A stretch of 64,000 bases of DNA, from positions 1,394,001 to 1,458,000 of the forward strand of contig NC_134017.1 in NCBI RefSeq assembly GCF_040712315.1. The letters are read 5' to 3'. The notes beneath the pieces are model-generated. The model saw nothing but the letters and a program-made list of their open reading frames with translations. It was not told the DNA's origin and ran no database searches. The DNA comes from Castanea sativa. Its lineage: Eukaryota > Streptophyta > Magnoliopsida > Fagales > Fagaceae. Position numbers and translations under genes: made by a program. This document shows positions 21,262 to 31,465 of the stretch, in pieces (position 1 is the first letter of the stretch; each line of letters begins with the position of its first letter).

Positions 21262-22285
21262 TTAGTTTTTGGCTAAATATTGCTTAAATTAGAATATATT
21301 TGCAATACATGGAATGTTCAAATTTTATTAACTGAGTGAGGAGAGAGACAAAATTCAGTAGAATTTATGAAAAAAAGTAAGAAAGGAGAGAGAGAATGAC
21401 ATGATTGAGGAGAGAGGAGAGAGAAAAAGTAAATTCGGCACTCTCTGTGACACAATTGCTTCCCATTTTTTCCTTGAGAATATACCCATGACCAAAAATG
21501 GAGAAAAGAGAAAAGGTAAAACTAGCAATGGTGTTGCCAAAATAGGAGAGAGGAACAAAGTTGATAATTGTGGCAATGGTGATGCCGAAATTGGTGAGAG
21601 GGAGAGAGTGAAAAGAGAGAAATTTTTTGAAAAATAATTATTGAAAGAGGAAAATGTGAGGGTTACAAATTTTTTTACAAATTGTTGATTTGATGAGTAA
21701 TTATTGTGGTAAGTAAAAAAGTGATGTACAAGGTGAACCAAAATGAAAACTAATAAGAATTTGATACCTTATTAGTTTGTAAAAATGTTGTAAAATTTTT
21801 ATGACTGTAGCCTTATTCATTCAAAAATTGTACAAGGTGTAGAAATTAGTGTGAGATGAGAGAGATAGAGAATAAAGTTGGTAATTGTGGCAAAACCATT
21901 GCCACAATTAACATTTTTTTTCTCTCTCCTATTTTTGCAAAACTTTTTCCACAATTACAAACTACTTTTTCTCTCTCTCCCCTCTTATTTCAACAACACC
22001 ATTGCCACTTTTACTTTTTCTCTCTCCTCCATTTTTGGTCACGAGCAAAGAAAAAATGGGCAGCAATTGTGACATTGAGGGTGTCGAATTTACTTTTTCT
22101 CTCTCATTGGTGCGCCATTCTCTCTCTTTTCTCCTACTTTTTTTTTTCTAGAAATTTGGCAACCACATTGTCGAATTTCACCTCTCTCTGTACTCAACTA
22201 ATAAACATTAAACAATATACATATTGCCAATAAACTCTCATTTAAGTAATATTTAGCCAAAAGACTTCATTTTTTTCCTCAGCAA
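21262..22285. mobile_element. About 1-kb palindromic element, MULE/foldback type
   Basis: The left arm (about 21268-21700) and right arm (about 21850-22275) are inverted copies. GGCTAAATATTGCTTAAAT at the left end faces the complement of ATTTAAGTAATATTTAGCC at the right end. Inside, TGACCAAAAATGGAG faces CTCCATTTTTGGTCA, and AGTAAATTCGGCAC faces GTGTCGAATTTACT. The arms are about 420 bp around a centre of about 150 bp containing GTACAAGGTG on both sides. ATTTTTTTT at the left edge and ATTTTTTTC at the right edge could be a 9-bp target duplication, but they lie in poly-T and are weak evidence. Open frames in the arms mirror each other and are not independent genes. Confidence 0.7.
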
Positions 22286-22629
22286 GTTTTTGTGCATTTT
22301 TAGTTGTTTTAAAAAACTAGATTAGACCGGACCAACCGCTTTTACCAATAATCGAATCTTCAATTGGTCCGGTAAAAACCGGATAAAAAAGGAGTGAAAT
22401 ACCCAGCCCCAATTCTAATTATTTGACCATTTTGGTTTTTAAAACCATTTATTTTATTTTATTTTCAAATTACAACCGCAGCCACCACCATCCTCCACCG
22501 ACCACAACTTTTCAGTGTTCATCACCTCCACCACTCTCTCTTAGATTTGGCGAGTTAATGCAATTTTTTTTAAGGGGAAAAAAAAACTATATGTTAGTTT
22601 ACTTACCATGGTCAAAGTAGCTAGAGTTA
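22286..22629. other. Intergenic with palindromic CCGGACC segments
   Basis: TTAGACCGGACCAACCG near 22322 faces AATTGGTCCGGTAAAAACCG near 22364, a short inverted repeat probably from a MITE remnant. No gene recognised. Confidence 0.4.
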
Positions 22630-23170
22630 GGGCTCGTTTGAAAAGGAAAATGAAAATATGAGAGAATAGAAAATGAAGGATGAATAAAAAAAAAGTGGGA
22701 AGATAGAAGATATTTCAGTTTTCTTTGTTTGTATTTAGTTGGAGTGGTGGAAAATTTGAGAAATTGAATTTTTATTTTTGTTTGGTGGAAATGAAGAAAA
22801 AAAATGGGAAGATAGAAAATAGTGTTTGCATAAATTTACCAATATACCCCAATACATAATTTTTTTTTTAAAAAAGCTAGAATTAATTACTCTTTTTTAA
22901 TAATAAAAAAACACTCATGTACAGGTTAAAAAAAGTGATCCACCTGACCCCAAAAAAAAAAAAAGCACACATAAAGTAACCAAAAAAAAAAACCTGGCCA
23001 ACTGAAAAAAAAAAAACCCACCCAGTACTATTTCTTAACAAAAAAAAACTCAGAAGTCAGAAAACTCATAACAGAACAACCATTCCAGATTGGTTTTGCT
23101 CAAGGTATTTCTTTCCCTCCCAGTTTTATTTTATTTATCCTCCCTAAACTCATCCCAACCAAACATACCC
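22630..23170. mobile_element. 541-bp non-autonomous DNA element, TSD TTA
   Basis: Left end GGGCTCGTTTGAAAAGG, right end complement GGGTATGTTTGGTTGGG, flanked by TTA at 22627-22629 and 23171-23173. This fits the PIF/Harbinger target preference. The interior is A-rich low-complexity DNA. It ends about 100 bp upstream of the proposed CIA30 5' leader. Confidence 0.55.
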
Positions 23171-23173
23171 TTA

Positions 23174-24288
23174 AATTTGTTAACTTTTAGATGATGTGGC
23201 ATAATCTACCCCCTTAGATTTATTTTCAATAAATCCTAACCATCAAATGCGCACTCTCCAATATTAAGTGAAATGGACAGGATTCCAATTTCCGATCCCT
23301 CCTTTGCGTTGTGATACTTGTGAAGTGAGTGCAAAGAATTTGCACGAAGCAGCTTCTTTGTACAACACTGGTGAGCTCCTCTCTCTCTCTCTCTCTCTCT
23401 CTCGTAAATTCAAGGAATACCCTTTTTTTTTCTTTTTCAATTTTTACGATATTAGTTTAAGTTTTGGGCATATGGGAATTAGATGGGCAAGCATGATTTG
23501 AATTTGTGTAGAGATACATAGTGTTCCAAATGGGTTTTTGAGTTGGCATGTTCTGATGCATTGATTTTGGAATTTTGGAGGTGTATGTTGCAATGGGTGT
23601 GTTAGACTTGTTGCATTTTGGTTACAATGGTTTCATTACTTTAAGGTTGCATTTGGGTGTTCCTTGGAAAATCAAATCAAATGGCTTCACCCCAAGGTTT
23701 AGACTTTAGATACCATTTCTTGAGTTACCAATACGTCTTCTGAAAAATGAGCCAATTTAAAGAATTCAATATATATATAACAGATAGTTCCACAGTTTCA
23801 TATTTTGTGATTTTTAATGGAAATGATTGTTTTGCAATTGCTGCGATTTTATCGGTTCCTTTGTTCATGGTCTCAAGTTGCAGCTCTCAAGACTTGAACT
23901 TGTTCACTATTTGCCATTGCATTAGGACAATTGCTGCAATTTCAGATGTTTGTGTGTTTATATATGAAAAAAGGTCATCCTAATGCGCAAAGCTGTTGTT
24001 TTTGTGAGGTCTGGGAAAGGTGATTTATAGGCATACTTAAATCCAATTTTGGATTAGCCGATTCATGAACTCGAACTTGTGATACATGACTTGGTTGTGT
24101 ATATATTAATATATGAAAGTTAGAGACAGAACTAGTGTGTATGCCATATAGAAATGGATATCTAAATATATTTCTGTGGGATACATCCAATTAAGGGCTT
24201 TTTTTTCTTCTTTTTTGTGCATTCAAGCTGACAGTTCTCAAAATATTGGTTTCTCCGATATTGTAGGAGCTTGAGAGGCGTATGAGAA
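23174..24288 (+). promoter_or_regulatory. Promoter and 5'UTR of CIA30 gene, with a leader intron
   Basis: A non-coding first exon probably ends at 23370 (ACACTG then GTGAGC). Its intron runs 23371-24266, ending TATTGTAG, and the second part of the leader is 24267-24288 just before the ATG. A (CT)n run lies right after the donor at about 23379-23402. The leader intron is inferred from canonical splice sites; no TATA box was chosen. Confidence 0.5.
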
Positions 24289-27200
24289 ATGTCCAGGTTT
24301 CGAGCACTTCTGAATGCAACTAAGAAAGGTACTATATGGTTGCCATCTTTGTCTCAAGCTTGGCTTTGTGGGTTGTCTTTGTTGGTCATAAAGCACTACC
24401 TTATTGCTTGTTCAATATGCATTGGAATGTAATTGTTAGCTATGCTTCTAACCAATATGTATACATGCGCAACAGAAGCAGATTATCATAGGTAGGATAA
24501 TTTACTTCTTTACATCAATGGTATGCAGGATATATACGTATAATCACTACCTATGACTCTTCTTTTGTTTTTCTTCTTCTTGCAAAATCAATCAATAGCT
24601 CTCACATGGAGTGCCGAAGACTTGATACCTCCTACAGAAAGATACATATTCAGCTTCAATTCAAAGGAAGAGCTAAAAAAGTGGCATCTATATTCAGATT
24701 CTGAATATGGAGGTATTTATATACTCAACTGCAAGTCTCCATTGCATTCATATATATGAAGCTATGCACAATATGCCAAAAAAGAGCTTAGAAAACTAAT
24801 GTGTCGTTGTCTGAATATAATTTGCGAGTATCAGTCCTTCATATTTTTTCTTAGCATGGATAGCACAAAACATTTTTTTATTATAAATGAAACCAACTCA
24901 ACTGCAAACCTCTCCTGGTTCAATGCCCTCAGTAAACATAAAATTATGATCAGGATTACATTTTATATACGTTTGGGAATAAAGATTGGTTTTCTGAAAC
25001 AGATTTATTTGTTTAGTACCTCTTTTCAGTTTCTTCTTGATTAATTGTAATTGGTATCCAATCAGAGCTTATTTTGAGACTAATATAGATTTCAATGTTT
25101 AATTGTATTCCAGGTTTGTCCTCAGCATCTTTGGAGATCAAAGAATCTGAAAATGGGTTAAGCGGTACTGCCAAAAACATATCTTTTACAAGTTGTGACA
25201 CATTAGTATAATCTCTATAGCTTATGATATCCTTTTATTTTGGCTCTGACTACCATTTTTATGTTATATGAATAGAGTAGCTGTAAGGTCCAAGGTTGTT
25301 TTCGACATTCTTGACCCAAAAAAAATAAAAATAAAGAAAGAAAGATTGTTGCTTGAACAGAGACTGTTGTTTTTATATATATTTTTAGAAATGGATGAAG
25401 GATCTGTTAACCTTCTTAATATACCCGTGTTTCACATTCATTCTATGATGGTTTGGAAGAACCCAATAAATATTATTTTTCTATTCCTATACAGAATTAT
25501 AAATCTTTACTGTTTTCAAATTCTTTGGCTTCATTTTGATAGTTTCTTGTCTATCTTTATAAATCATAACACCTTAAATTCTAGTGATCATATTTGACTA
25601 GGCCTTTTGGTGTGTTGGAGGTGGTCATACAGCAGATATTCATAAAGATCAAGTCTCCTTGCTGGAACACTAGCTTTGCAAATTGGCGATGGCTCTCTTG
25701 TGCCATCGCTACTGTCTATTTTGTCAATTTTGGTCTCTTCTAGCTGTAGTATTTTGTACTTATGTTAATGAAAACATAAAGTCCAACAAAGTAAAAAGAT
25801 TTATTTATTGGTGGGGGGGAGGATAAATAACATGGTAAAAGGAATATATACAAGTGATTTTCAATTTCCGAAAATCAAAGTTCGTGAACCATGCCAAAAC
25901 TTCTGCTTAATCCATTGGATCTGCTTTTTGCACTTTTTTTAATTTAGATGCATCTGAATTCTGATACCATTATCATTTTGAATTTATATGATAGGGGTTT
26001 TCTCTGGGAACCTTTCCTTGGATGTATCTGACGATTCAAAATGGAAAATTTCTCGCAGTGGCTTCTGTGGAATGCGATCCAAAAAGGTGAACAATATCTC
26101 CAAGATTCTTAGGAATTTTAAATCAATATTTGTAATTGAACATGCAATTTTTTATTTATTTTAACTAATATTAACTGTTATTATGTTGCACCTTTAGATC
26201 TATATGGTCACCCATTCTTTGTTGTTGGCTACTCCATGAGATCAATATGCATAGTTTATACCTTTCGTGTTTTGTGCAAATTGCTTTGCTAATGGGTCTT
26301 TGATGTAAGCTTTATTTAAAGGTTCCTTTTTGATACATGAATAGCAATTATAGCATGAGTGTTGTGCCCCCCCCCCCCCCCCCCCCTTCTTTTGTAATGA
26401 CTACATAACGAATAATTTCATTTCAATATGTAAACAGCCCTTCCCTATCTCAGTTCTCTTAGTATCCGTCAGAGGCAACTGTTGGTAGAACTGTATCTTT
26501 TCTTAACAATTTTCATCTTCTGCAGTTTGATGGATTCATTGATTTGGATTCATATGATACACTAGCATTAAAGGTTAAAGGAGATGGAAGATGCTACATA
26601 TCTACTGTGAGTATTCTTTCCCCTGTTCATATCATAAAGAAGGAAATAAGCAGTGGTTATTATTTCTGGTGGTTGCTTTTTTCTCAACCTTTCTGATTGA
26701 TTTAAAACTTGAAAGTTTTACTCTGAACCTCTCTCAAATTCTGATGCAGATCTATACAGAAAATTGGGTAAATTCACCTGGACAAGAGGAAGATAACTCA
26801 TGGCAATCATTTGTTTTTGTACCTAAAGACAATTGGTATATTGCAAAGGCAAGTTTCACTTTCTTCAAGCTTATCTGCTTGTGACCATTACATGGATAAA
26901 CTTAATGAATTAATGACCGACTGTATTAGATGTAGATTTTTAGTGAAATTAGTTATTCAGTTGTACAAGTCTGTTCTGAGGGCATGGAATTAACAACTGA
27001 TGGATGCACAAGGGTCAAACAACATTAGTGTATACTGCATTTTCATGCACATCCTCATCAGCTAATGATACATGGGAAATGATACCACCTTGTATATCCT
27101 ATTCAATTAAAAAGTCAAGAAATTTAGTAGAAACATACTTGTATGACAAAATCAATCTAAGGCAAAGAATGTATTTAATGACATTAAATACATTATCCAA

Positions 27201-27708
27201 GGCAAAAAGTCCATTAGCTGTCAAATATGTTCTTTGAGTATTTTATTCATGAAGATGGAATTGGTTTTCTGCTTTTATAGGTGGTGGTATTGTGGTTTTT
27301 GCAGAAGTGTGGTGGGGGTAGGGTTGCAATAATGACCTTTGGACCTATGGGCTATGGGCTATGCAATGGGTGATAATTTACTGAGATGTGATGCACTGTG
27401 TGTCATTTGCAATGCATGAGCGTCAAAACACCATGGTGCTGTTGCATTTGTGCAATGTTTTCTTAGATAAAATTGGCTTATATTTTGTTTTATGCCTAAA
27501 ATTCAACTGACCTTTTCAGATTCCTCTTTCTCGATATTTACCAACATGGAGAGGCAATGTTATAGATGCAGAGTTGGAAATGAATCCATCTCGTATACTC
27601 GGTATGTCTCTGTCTGTTAATGCTGAAGGTGGTGTGCCAGGTGCTAGAACTGGACCAGGTGATTTCCAGGTTGAAATTGACTGGATCAAGGCCATGAGAA
27701 CAGAGTAG
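24289..27708 (+). CDS. CIA30: Complex I intermediate-associated protein 30 (CIA30/NDUFAF1-like)
   Basis: Assembly factor for mitochondrial respiratory complex I, helping assembly of membrane-arm intermediates (family knowledge; the plant role is inferred by homology). Coding exons by hand: 24289-24328, 24599-24712, 25114-25164, 25995-26086, 26526-26606, 26750-26848 and 27520-27708. Together they make 666 nt, 221 residues plus stop, in one frame. The start [13 protein letters not shown] matches the short N-terminus of plant homologues. The CIA30 domain covers most of the rest, with [80 protein letters not shown] and [10 protein letters not shown]. All introns are GT-AG except the sixth, which begins GC (AAG then GCAAGT at 26849) and ends AG at 27519. 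No clear mitochondrial presequence is evident. Length agrees with known plant proteins of about 220-230 residues. Confidence 0.94.
26370..26391. repeat. Poly(C) tract in CIA30 intron 4
   Basis: An uninterrupted run of about 20 or more C residues between GTTGTG and TTCTTTTG. It lies inside the intron 26087-26525. Such tracts are unstable and error-prone in assemblies, so exact length is unreliable. Confidence 0.85.
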
Positions 27709-28469
27709 GTTGATGTAGACTACTTTGGGGAGAGGGGACATTAGATGTATTAAAGCCTTGATTTTGTGTTAATAATGGCAAAGTATTTTTGTTGTTGAGC
27801 TTTGACTAGCAAAATACTTTTCATGGGTACACTGGTTTTTGTTCCCCCCCCCTCTTTTGGCTACAGATTATCAAGCACTTGCTAATTTAAATGGGGGGGG
27901 GGGGGGGGGGATCTGTCTCATAAAACCTATGAACCCAATTGATCATTCCAACTTATCAAAGTAAATTTAGAAAGGAAAAGACAGAGAAAGAGCATTCTAA
28001 GCAGTAAACTAGACGGATTCAAAGCATGGATGACTCCTAATTATTGATGCTATTGACTGAGGGAATTGTTGTACCTTCGTTCTTTCATTTCATATTAGAA
28101 TATATACCAAGAAAGGAACTATGCAATGTATTGATCATGAAGGCATTGGGTCCTTTATGAAATTTTGGTATTTGCCATAATGGCCGTGAGATGACATACT
28201 TATCTGAAAAATCAACAATCCCATTTCATGAATTTTAATATATTTAAAAGAATTTTTTTTTTTCAAACCATTTAAGCTAAAGTCATAGCTATGATACTTC
28301 GATTTTTTCTATTAAAAAATAAATTTAACAAGTATCTACCTTTAAGTATCAAATGCATAACATTGTCAATCAAATTAAAAAAGAAAGAAGGGTTTAATCC
28401 GTAGTCACCTGTGTAATGGAAATTGCACAACAGTTCGAGTCGACTCAGCAGAAGAATGGCAACCGTTGT
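27709..28469. other. CIA30 3' flank with C and G homopolymers
   Basis: Contains the presumed CIA30 3'UTR, a C9 run at about 27844 and a G run of about 17-18 at about 27893-27910. No gene recognised further on. Confidence 0.5.
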
Positions 28470-29110
28470 TGGTATTAGTATTAGTACATTTTAAAACATG
28501 CACCAATGATCTAGCTCAATTGGAGATCACACAAGTCTTAAGGAAACATGATTTGGGCCAAGATTAAGGCTACATATTGACCACATCAAGAGTCTTTGTG
28601 ATGTACCATATCAAGAGTCTTTACCATGAAGCCGCGCTAGCATTTGTCTTTGCCATGAAGCCACATCAATCCTCAATTTAATTGAAGGATGGATTGAAGA
28701 CCCTTGAAATGAATCCTTTGCTATGAATATAGCCACATCAAGAGTCTTTACCATAAAGCCGCTTCAGCATTTGTCTTTGCCATGAAGCCACATCAATCCT
28801 TCAATTTGACTAAAGGATGGATCGAAGACCCTTGAAACAGAATCAATCACGCGCTCCCACATGCCATGGGCCTTCACGCGCCATACTCTGGCATATATAA
28901 AATGCATGCAAAAAACCAATTATGTATTAGTATGTGTAAGCGATGACATAAGTAATCCTGCACGTGTAAGCGATGACATAAGCAATCCAGCGTATGTAAG
29001 CGATGACATAAGCAATCCAGCGCATATAAGCGATGACATAGAAACAGATGATTTAGTTGGCCTTAGATCTCCTGGCTAGGTAGATCTGAGACTACAAGGA
29101 ACAATGATGC
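28470..29110 (+). mobile_element. LTR-like segment with internal tandem repeats
   Basis: A unit of about 145 bp is repeated (about 28588-28705 and 28738-28840), each with AAGAGTCTTTACCAT, CATTTGTCTTTGCCATGAAG and GGATGGAT. Then comes a TATA-like CATATATAAAATG at about 28901, and then a 30-bp tandem repeat at 28934-29041 with GTAAGCGATGACATAAG per unit (about 3.6 units). A TATA box followed by short tandem repeats is common in plant LTRs. LTR ends and TSD were not found, so the call is tentative. The open frame at 28861-29079 simply follows the 30-bp repeat. Confidence 0.4.
28934..29041. repeat. 30-bp tandem repeat, about 3.6 units
   Basis: Units share AAGCGATGACATAAGYAATC with only one to four changes between them. 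There are no spacers. Confidence 0.9.
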
Positions 29111-29640
29111 GGGATATGTTATGTGAAATTTTATGAATAAATCTCGAACTAAGAAATTTAGTCATCTACACTTACAATATTCACAAGCTATGCACTTCAC
29201 AAGCTGTAAGTGCATGTATTGGATAATTGCACTTACAGTATTCACATACTATGAGAGATATGTTGCAAATGCTCGATGTATTGGATACTTATTGCATATA
29301 TCAGCAGAAAGTACGTATTTCAGTTCTAGTAAATGGTTGGTTTTGAACAAAAGTTTGGAAAGTTAAGGAGATAATCAAGGGCTCTGCGAAGGAGTGGTGG
29401 AGTAATTGGACTGGGTTTGAGCCTCTTTAAAGCATTTATCTATGTTCCATAACACAGATTGAGATGGACCTTAGGCTTCATGAATTAGGTCTCAGGAGGA
29501 GAGAGTTAAACAGCTTATCATGGCCTTCAAAAGAAAATTGACCAGATCTGTTTAGGGGCCGGGTGAATTTTCTTCTAAATCTGTCTAGCAATTGGCTGAT
29601 AAACAATCCACATGGGACTCTGGACACCAGAAGTTGGGTT
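29111..29640. other. Intergenic, unassigned
   Basis: Contains a small repeated motif (CACTTACAATATTCACA near 29170 and CACTTACAGTATTCACA near 29229). Possible degraded mobile element; no domain recognised. Confidence 0.35.
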
Positions 29641-29644
29641 GGCT

Positions 29645-29790
29645 TTGGAAATTCTTATATTGGAGTGGAAATGTTATTAATGCAAATGTGGAATGAATCT
29701 ATCTTAGTAGCCATGGCTGATATTGTCTCTATTTACCAATGCTTATGAAGGTGGTGTCCCGTGCCATGTGCTAAATGTGAAAAGAACGAA
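29645..29790 (+). pseudogene. Probable relic of CIA30 last exon
   Basis: DNA here aligns by eye with exon 7 of the CIA30 gene (27520-27708). GGAAATGTTATTAATGCAAA matches GGCAATGTTATAGATGCAGA, TGGAATGAATCTATCT matches TGGAAATGAATCCATCT, and AATGCTTATGAAGGTGGTGT matches AATGCTGAAGGTGGTGT. Indels break the frame. It lies about 2 kb downstream of the intact gene on the same strand and could come from an old local duplication. The evidence is short. Confidence 0.55.
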
Positions 29791-29928
29791 TTTTTTGATT
29801 GTGAAGACCATCCATGGCCATCAAAATCTTTTCAAGTGATGCATCACCAATGTTACAGTTTTCTAACTGGTGAGCCCAAAAATGGTGCAAAATACTCTGT
29901 TACCCTCCAATTCACATCTCTTAATTAT

Positions 29929-30189
29929 CCTTTGGGTCCGTTTGAGAATAGCTTATTTAGCTAAAGTTGAAACCTTTTTGCTTAAAAGTTCTGTTTGGGA
30001 TCCACTAATTTTGCTAAAATTGAAAATTTTTTGTTGAAAGTACTGTAGATAAATGTAACAGTTAGTTAAAATACTACAGTAAAACTCATGAATAGTACCA
30101 AAAAGTGCAGTGGAGCCATGAATAGTAACAAAAATAAGCTAAATAGTAAAATAAGTTGGCAAAAATAATTTTTGCCAAACACACACAAA
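29929..30189. mobile_element. MITE of the TTATTTTGCTGAAA family
   Basis: Starts near GGGTCCGTTTGAGAATAG and ends GCCAAACACACACAAAG, with internal CATGAATAGTACCAAAAAG and GAATAGTAACAAAAATAAGC. Same motif order as 8076-8273 and 49159-49328. Confidence 0.7.
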
Positions 30190-30632
30190 GTGTAGAAAAA
30201 AGTTAAAAAATAAGTTGAATAGTACAATGTGATCCATGAATAATATCAAAAAATGCAATAAAACATATAAATAGTAGAAAAAATAAACTAAAATTGCAAA
30301 TAAACCCAAACAAATACTTTATGTTGAGTTCTTCCTTTCATGTACAGGCTTTGGTCTATATGGCAAATAGGAATACAAAAGGCAAGTTCGACTCAAAATT
30401 CTTTATTGATTGGTGTTAGACCTTATGGGCTTTGTTATAGGCCCATAGTTGTGGGAAAAAAAAACATAAAAAATGCCTTCAACAACTGTCCTTCCATCAA
30501 AATCTGTGAGAGCCCATTCTCTCATTTTAGCTCTCAAACTTTATGTTCTTGCCTTCTTGGTCCTAACCTGTACCTGTTAGCACTTGGATCGCTGTTGTAG
30601 TTGAGCATTTAAAACCTGGCTAACAAGGATTT
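30190..30632. other. Intergenic, no gene recognised
   Basis: Possible MITE tail to 30310, then unassigned sequence. The open frame at 30340-30600 has no recognisable domain. Confidence 0.35.
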
Positions 30633-30952
30633 CTACCTCATTAATGATGAAAGGTCCATGCAAACAAATAAAGAAGAGGACAGAGAGATGATCGCTGATA
30701 TTTCCAAAATAAGTAGTATGAGAGTTGATTTCCAATAAAGGCTTGGCTGCCTTACTTTAGAGCAAGTACTCTTTGGCTTCTTGGTAGAGAGGATAGCTTG
30801 GTTAGTAAGGTACTTACACTTCATCACACGGGTCCATGGGAAAACTTTTTCAGTGAGCAATCTCCAATTGAGTTTAGCTAAGGGCAAGGTTTCTCATTAT
30901 TCTAAACCTCTATAGCCTCTTGGAAGAGTGACATTATCCCATTTTAGGTTGT
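30633..30952 (-). pseudogene. LINE (non-LTR retrotransposon) ORF2 C-terminal fragment
   Basis: On the minus strand one frame reads LKWDNVTLPRGYRGLE, two stops, then ETLPLAKLNWRLLTE and later VMKCKYLTNQAIL. This matches the conserved stretch after the reverse transcriptase in plant L1-type LINEs (W..V.LP...GGLG followed by A.LAK..WRLL and R...SKY). Only about 100 residues remain and the frame is broken, so it is a 3' or internal relic. Confidence 0.75.
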
Positions 30953-31109
30953 TCTTTTAGGGACAAACATTTTGTAACAGGCTTTGACATAATTTGCATA
31001 TTTGTCGATTTGTGATTGAATTATATCACTTACCACATGGGGACCACTACTAGTACTTATAAAAATCAATCCAGGTTGACAAATACTAATTATGACAAAT
31101 GTGTGTTAA

Positions 31110-31465
31110 AAAAAAAAGTATTCTTATCTGGACACATTTGGTAGCCAAAATGAATCTACTACTATTTGCAAAATAATTAAAAATCTATTACTCTTTTAAA
31201 ACTCAAGTTTGTAAAACTCAAGTTTGCCGTGAAACTCGAGTTTATGGCAAACTTGAGTTCTATGGAAAAATTTTTATAGAACTCAAAGTGCCAAAAAAAA
31301 TAGCACGGAAAATTTGAAGACATTTTTTTCAAAGAACTCGAGGTACACGAAAAACTCGAGTTTTAAAAAGGTGATAGATTGCTATTAAATATTTCACAAA
31401 CAATAATATATTACTAAATATTTTACCAAACAGTATTATATAGCGATTTTGACCCACATTTGGCC
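31110..31465. mobile_element. Inverted-repeat element with repeated AACTCGAGTTT motifs
   Basis: AATCTATTACTCTTTTAAAA near 31170 pairs with the complement of TTTTAAAAAGGTGATAGATT near 31361. ACACATTTGGTAGCC near 31132 pairs loosely with the complement of CCACATTTGGCCA near 31454. Between them, AACTCAAGTTT/AACTCGAGTTT-type palindromes repeat at least five times. MITE-like; ends are approximate. Confidence 0.5.

Noticed and set aside
24553..24759. A separate small gene
   Set aside because: It is CIA30 exon 2 (24599-24712) with intron read-through on both sides.
28861..29079. 72-residue open frame with SDDISNP repeats, and CRISPR-like 30-bp direct repeats
   Set aside because: The frame simply translates a 30-bp tandem repeat downstream of a TATA-like box. 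There are no spacers between units, so it is neither a CRISPR array nor a convincing protein.
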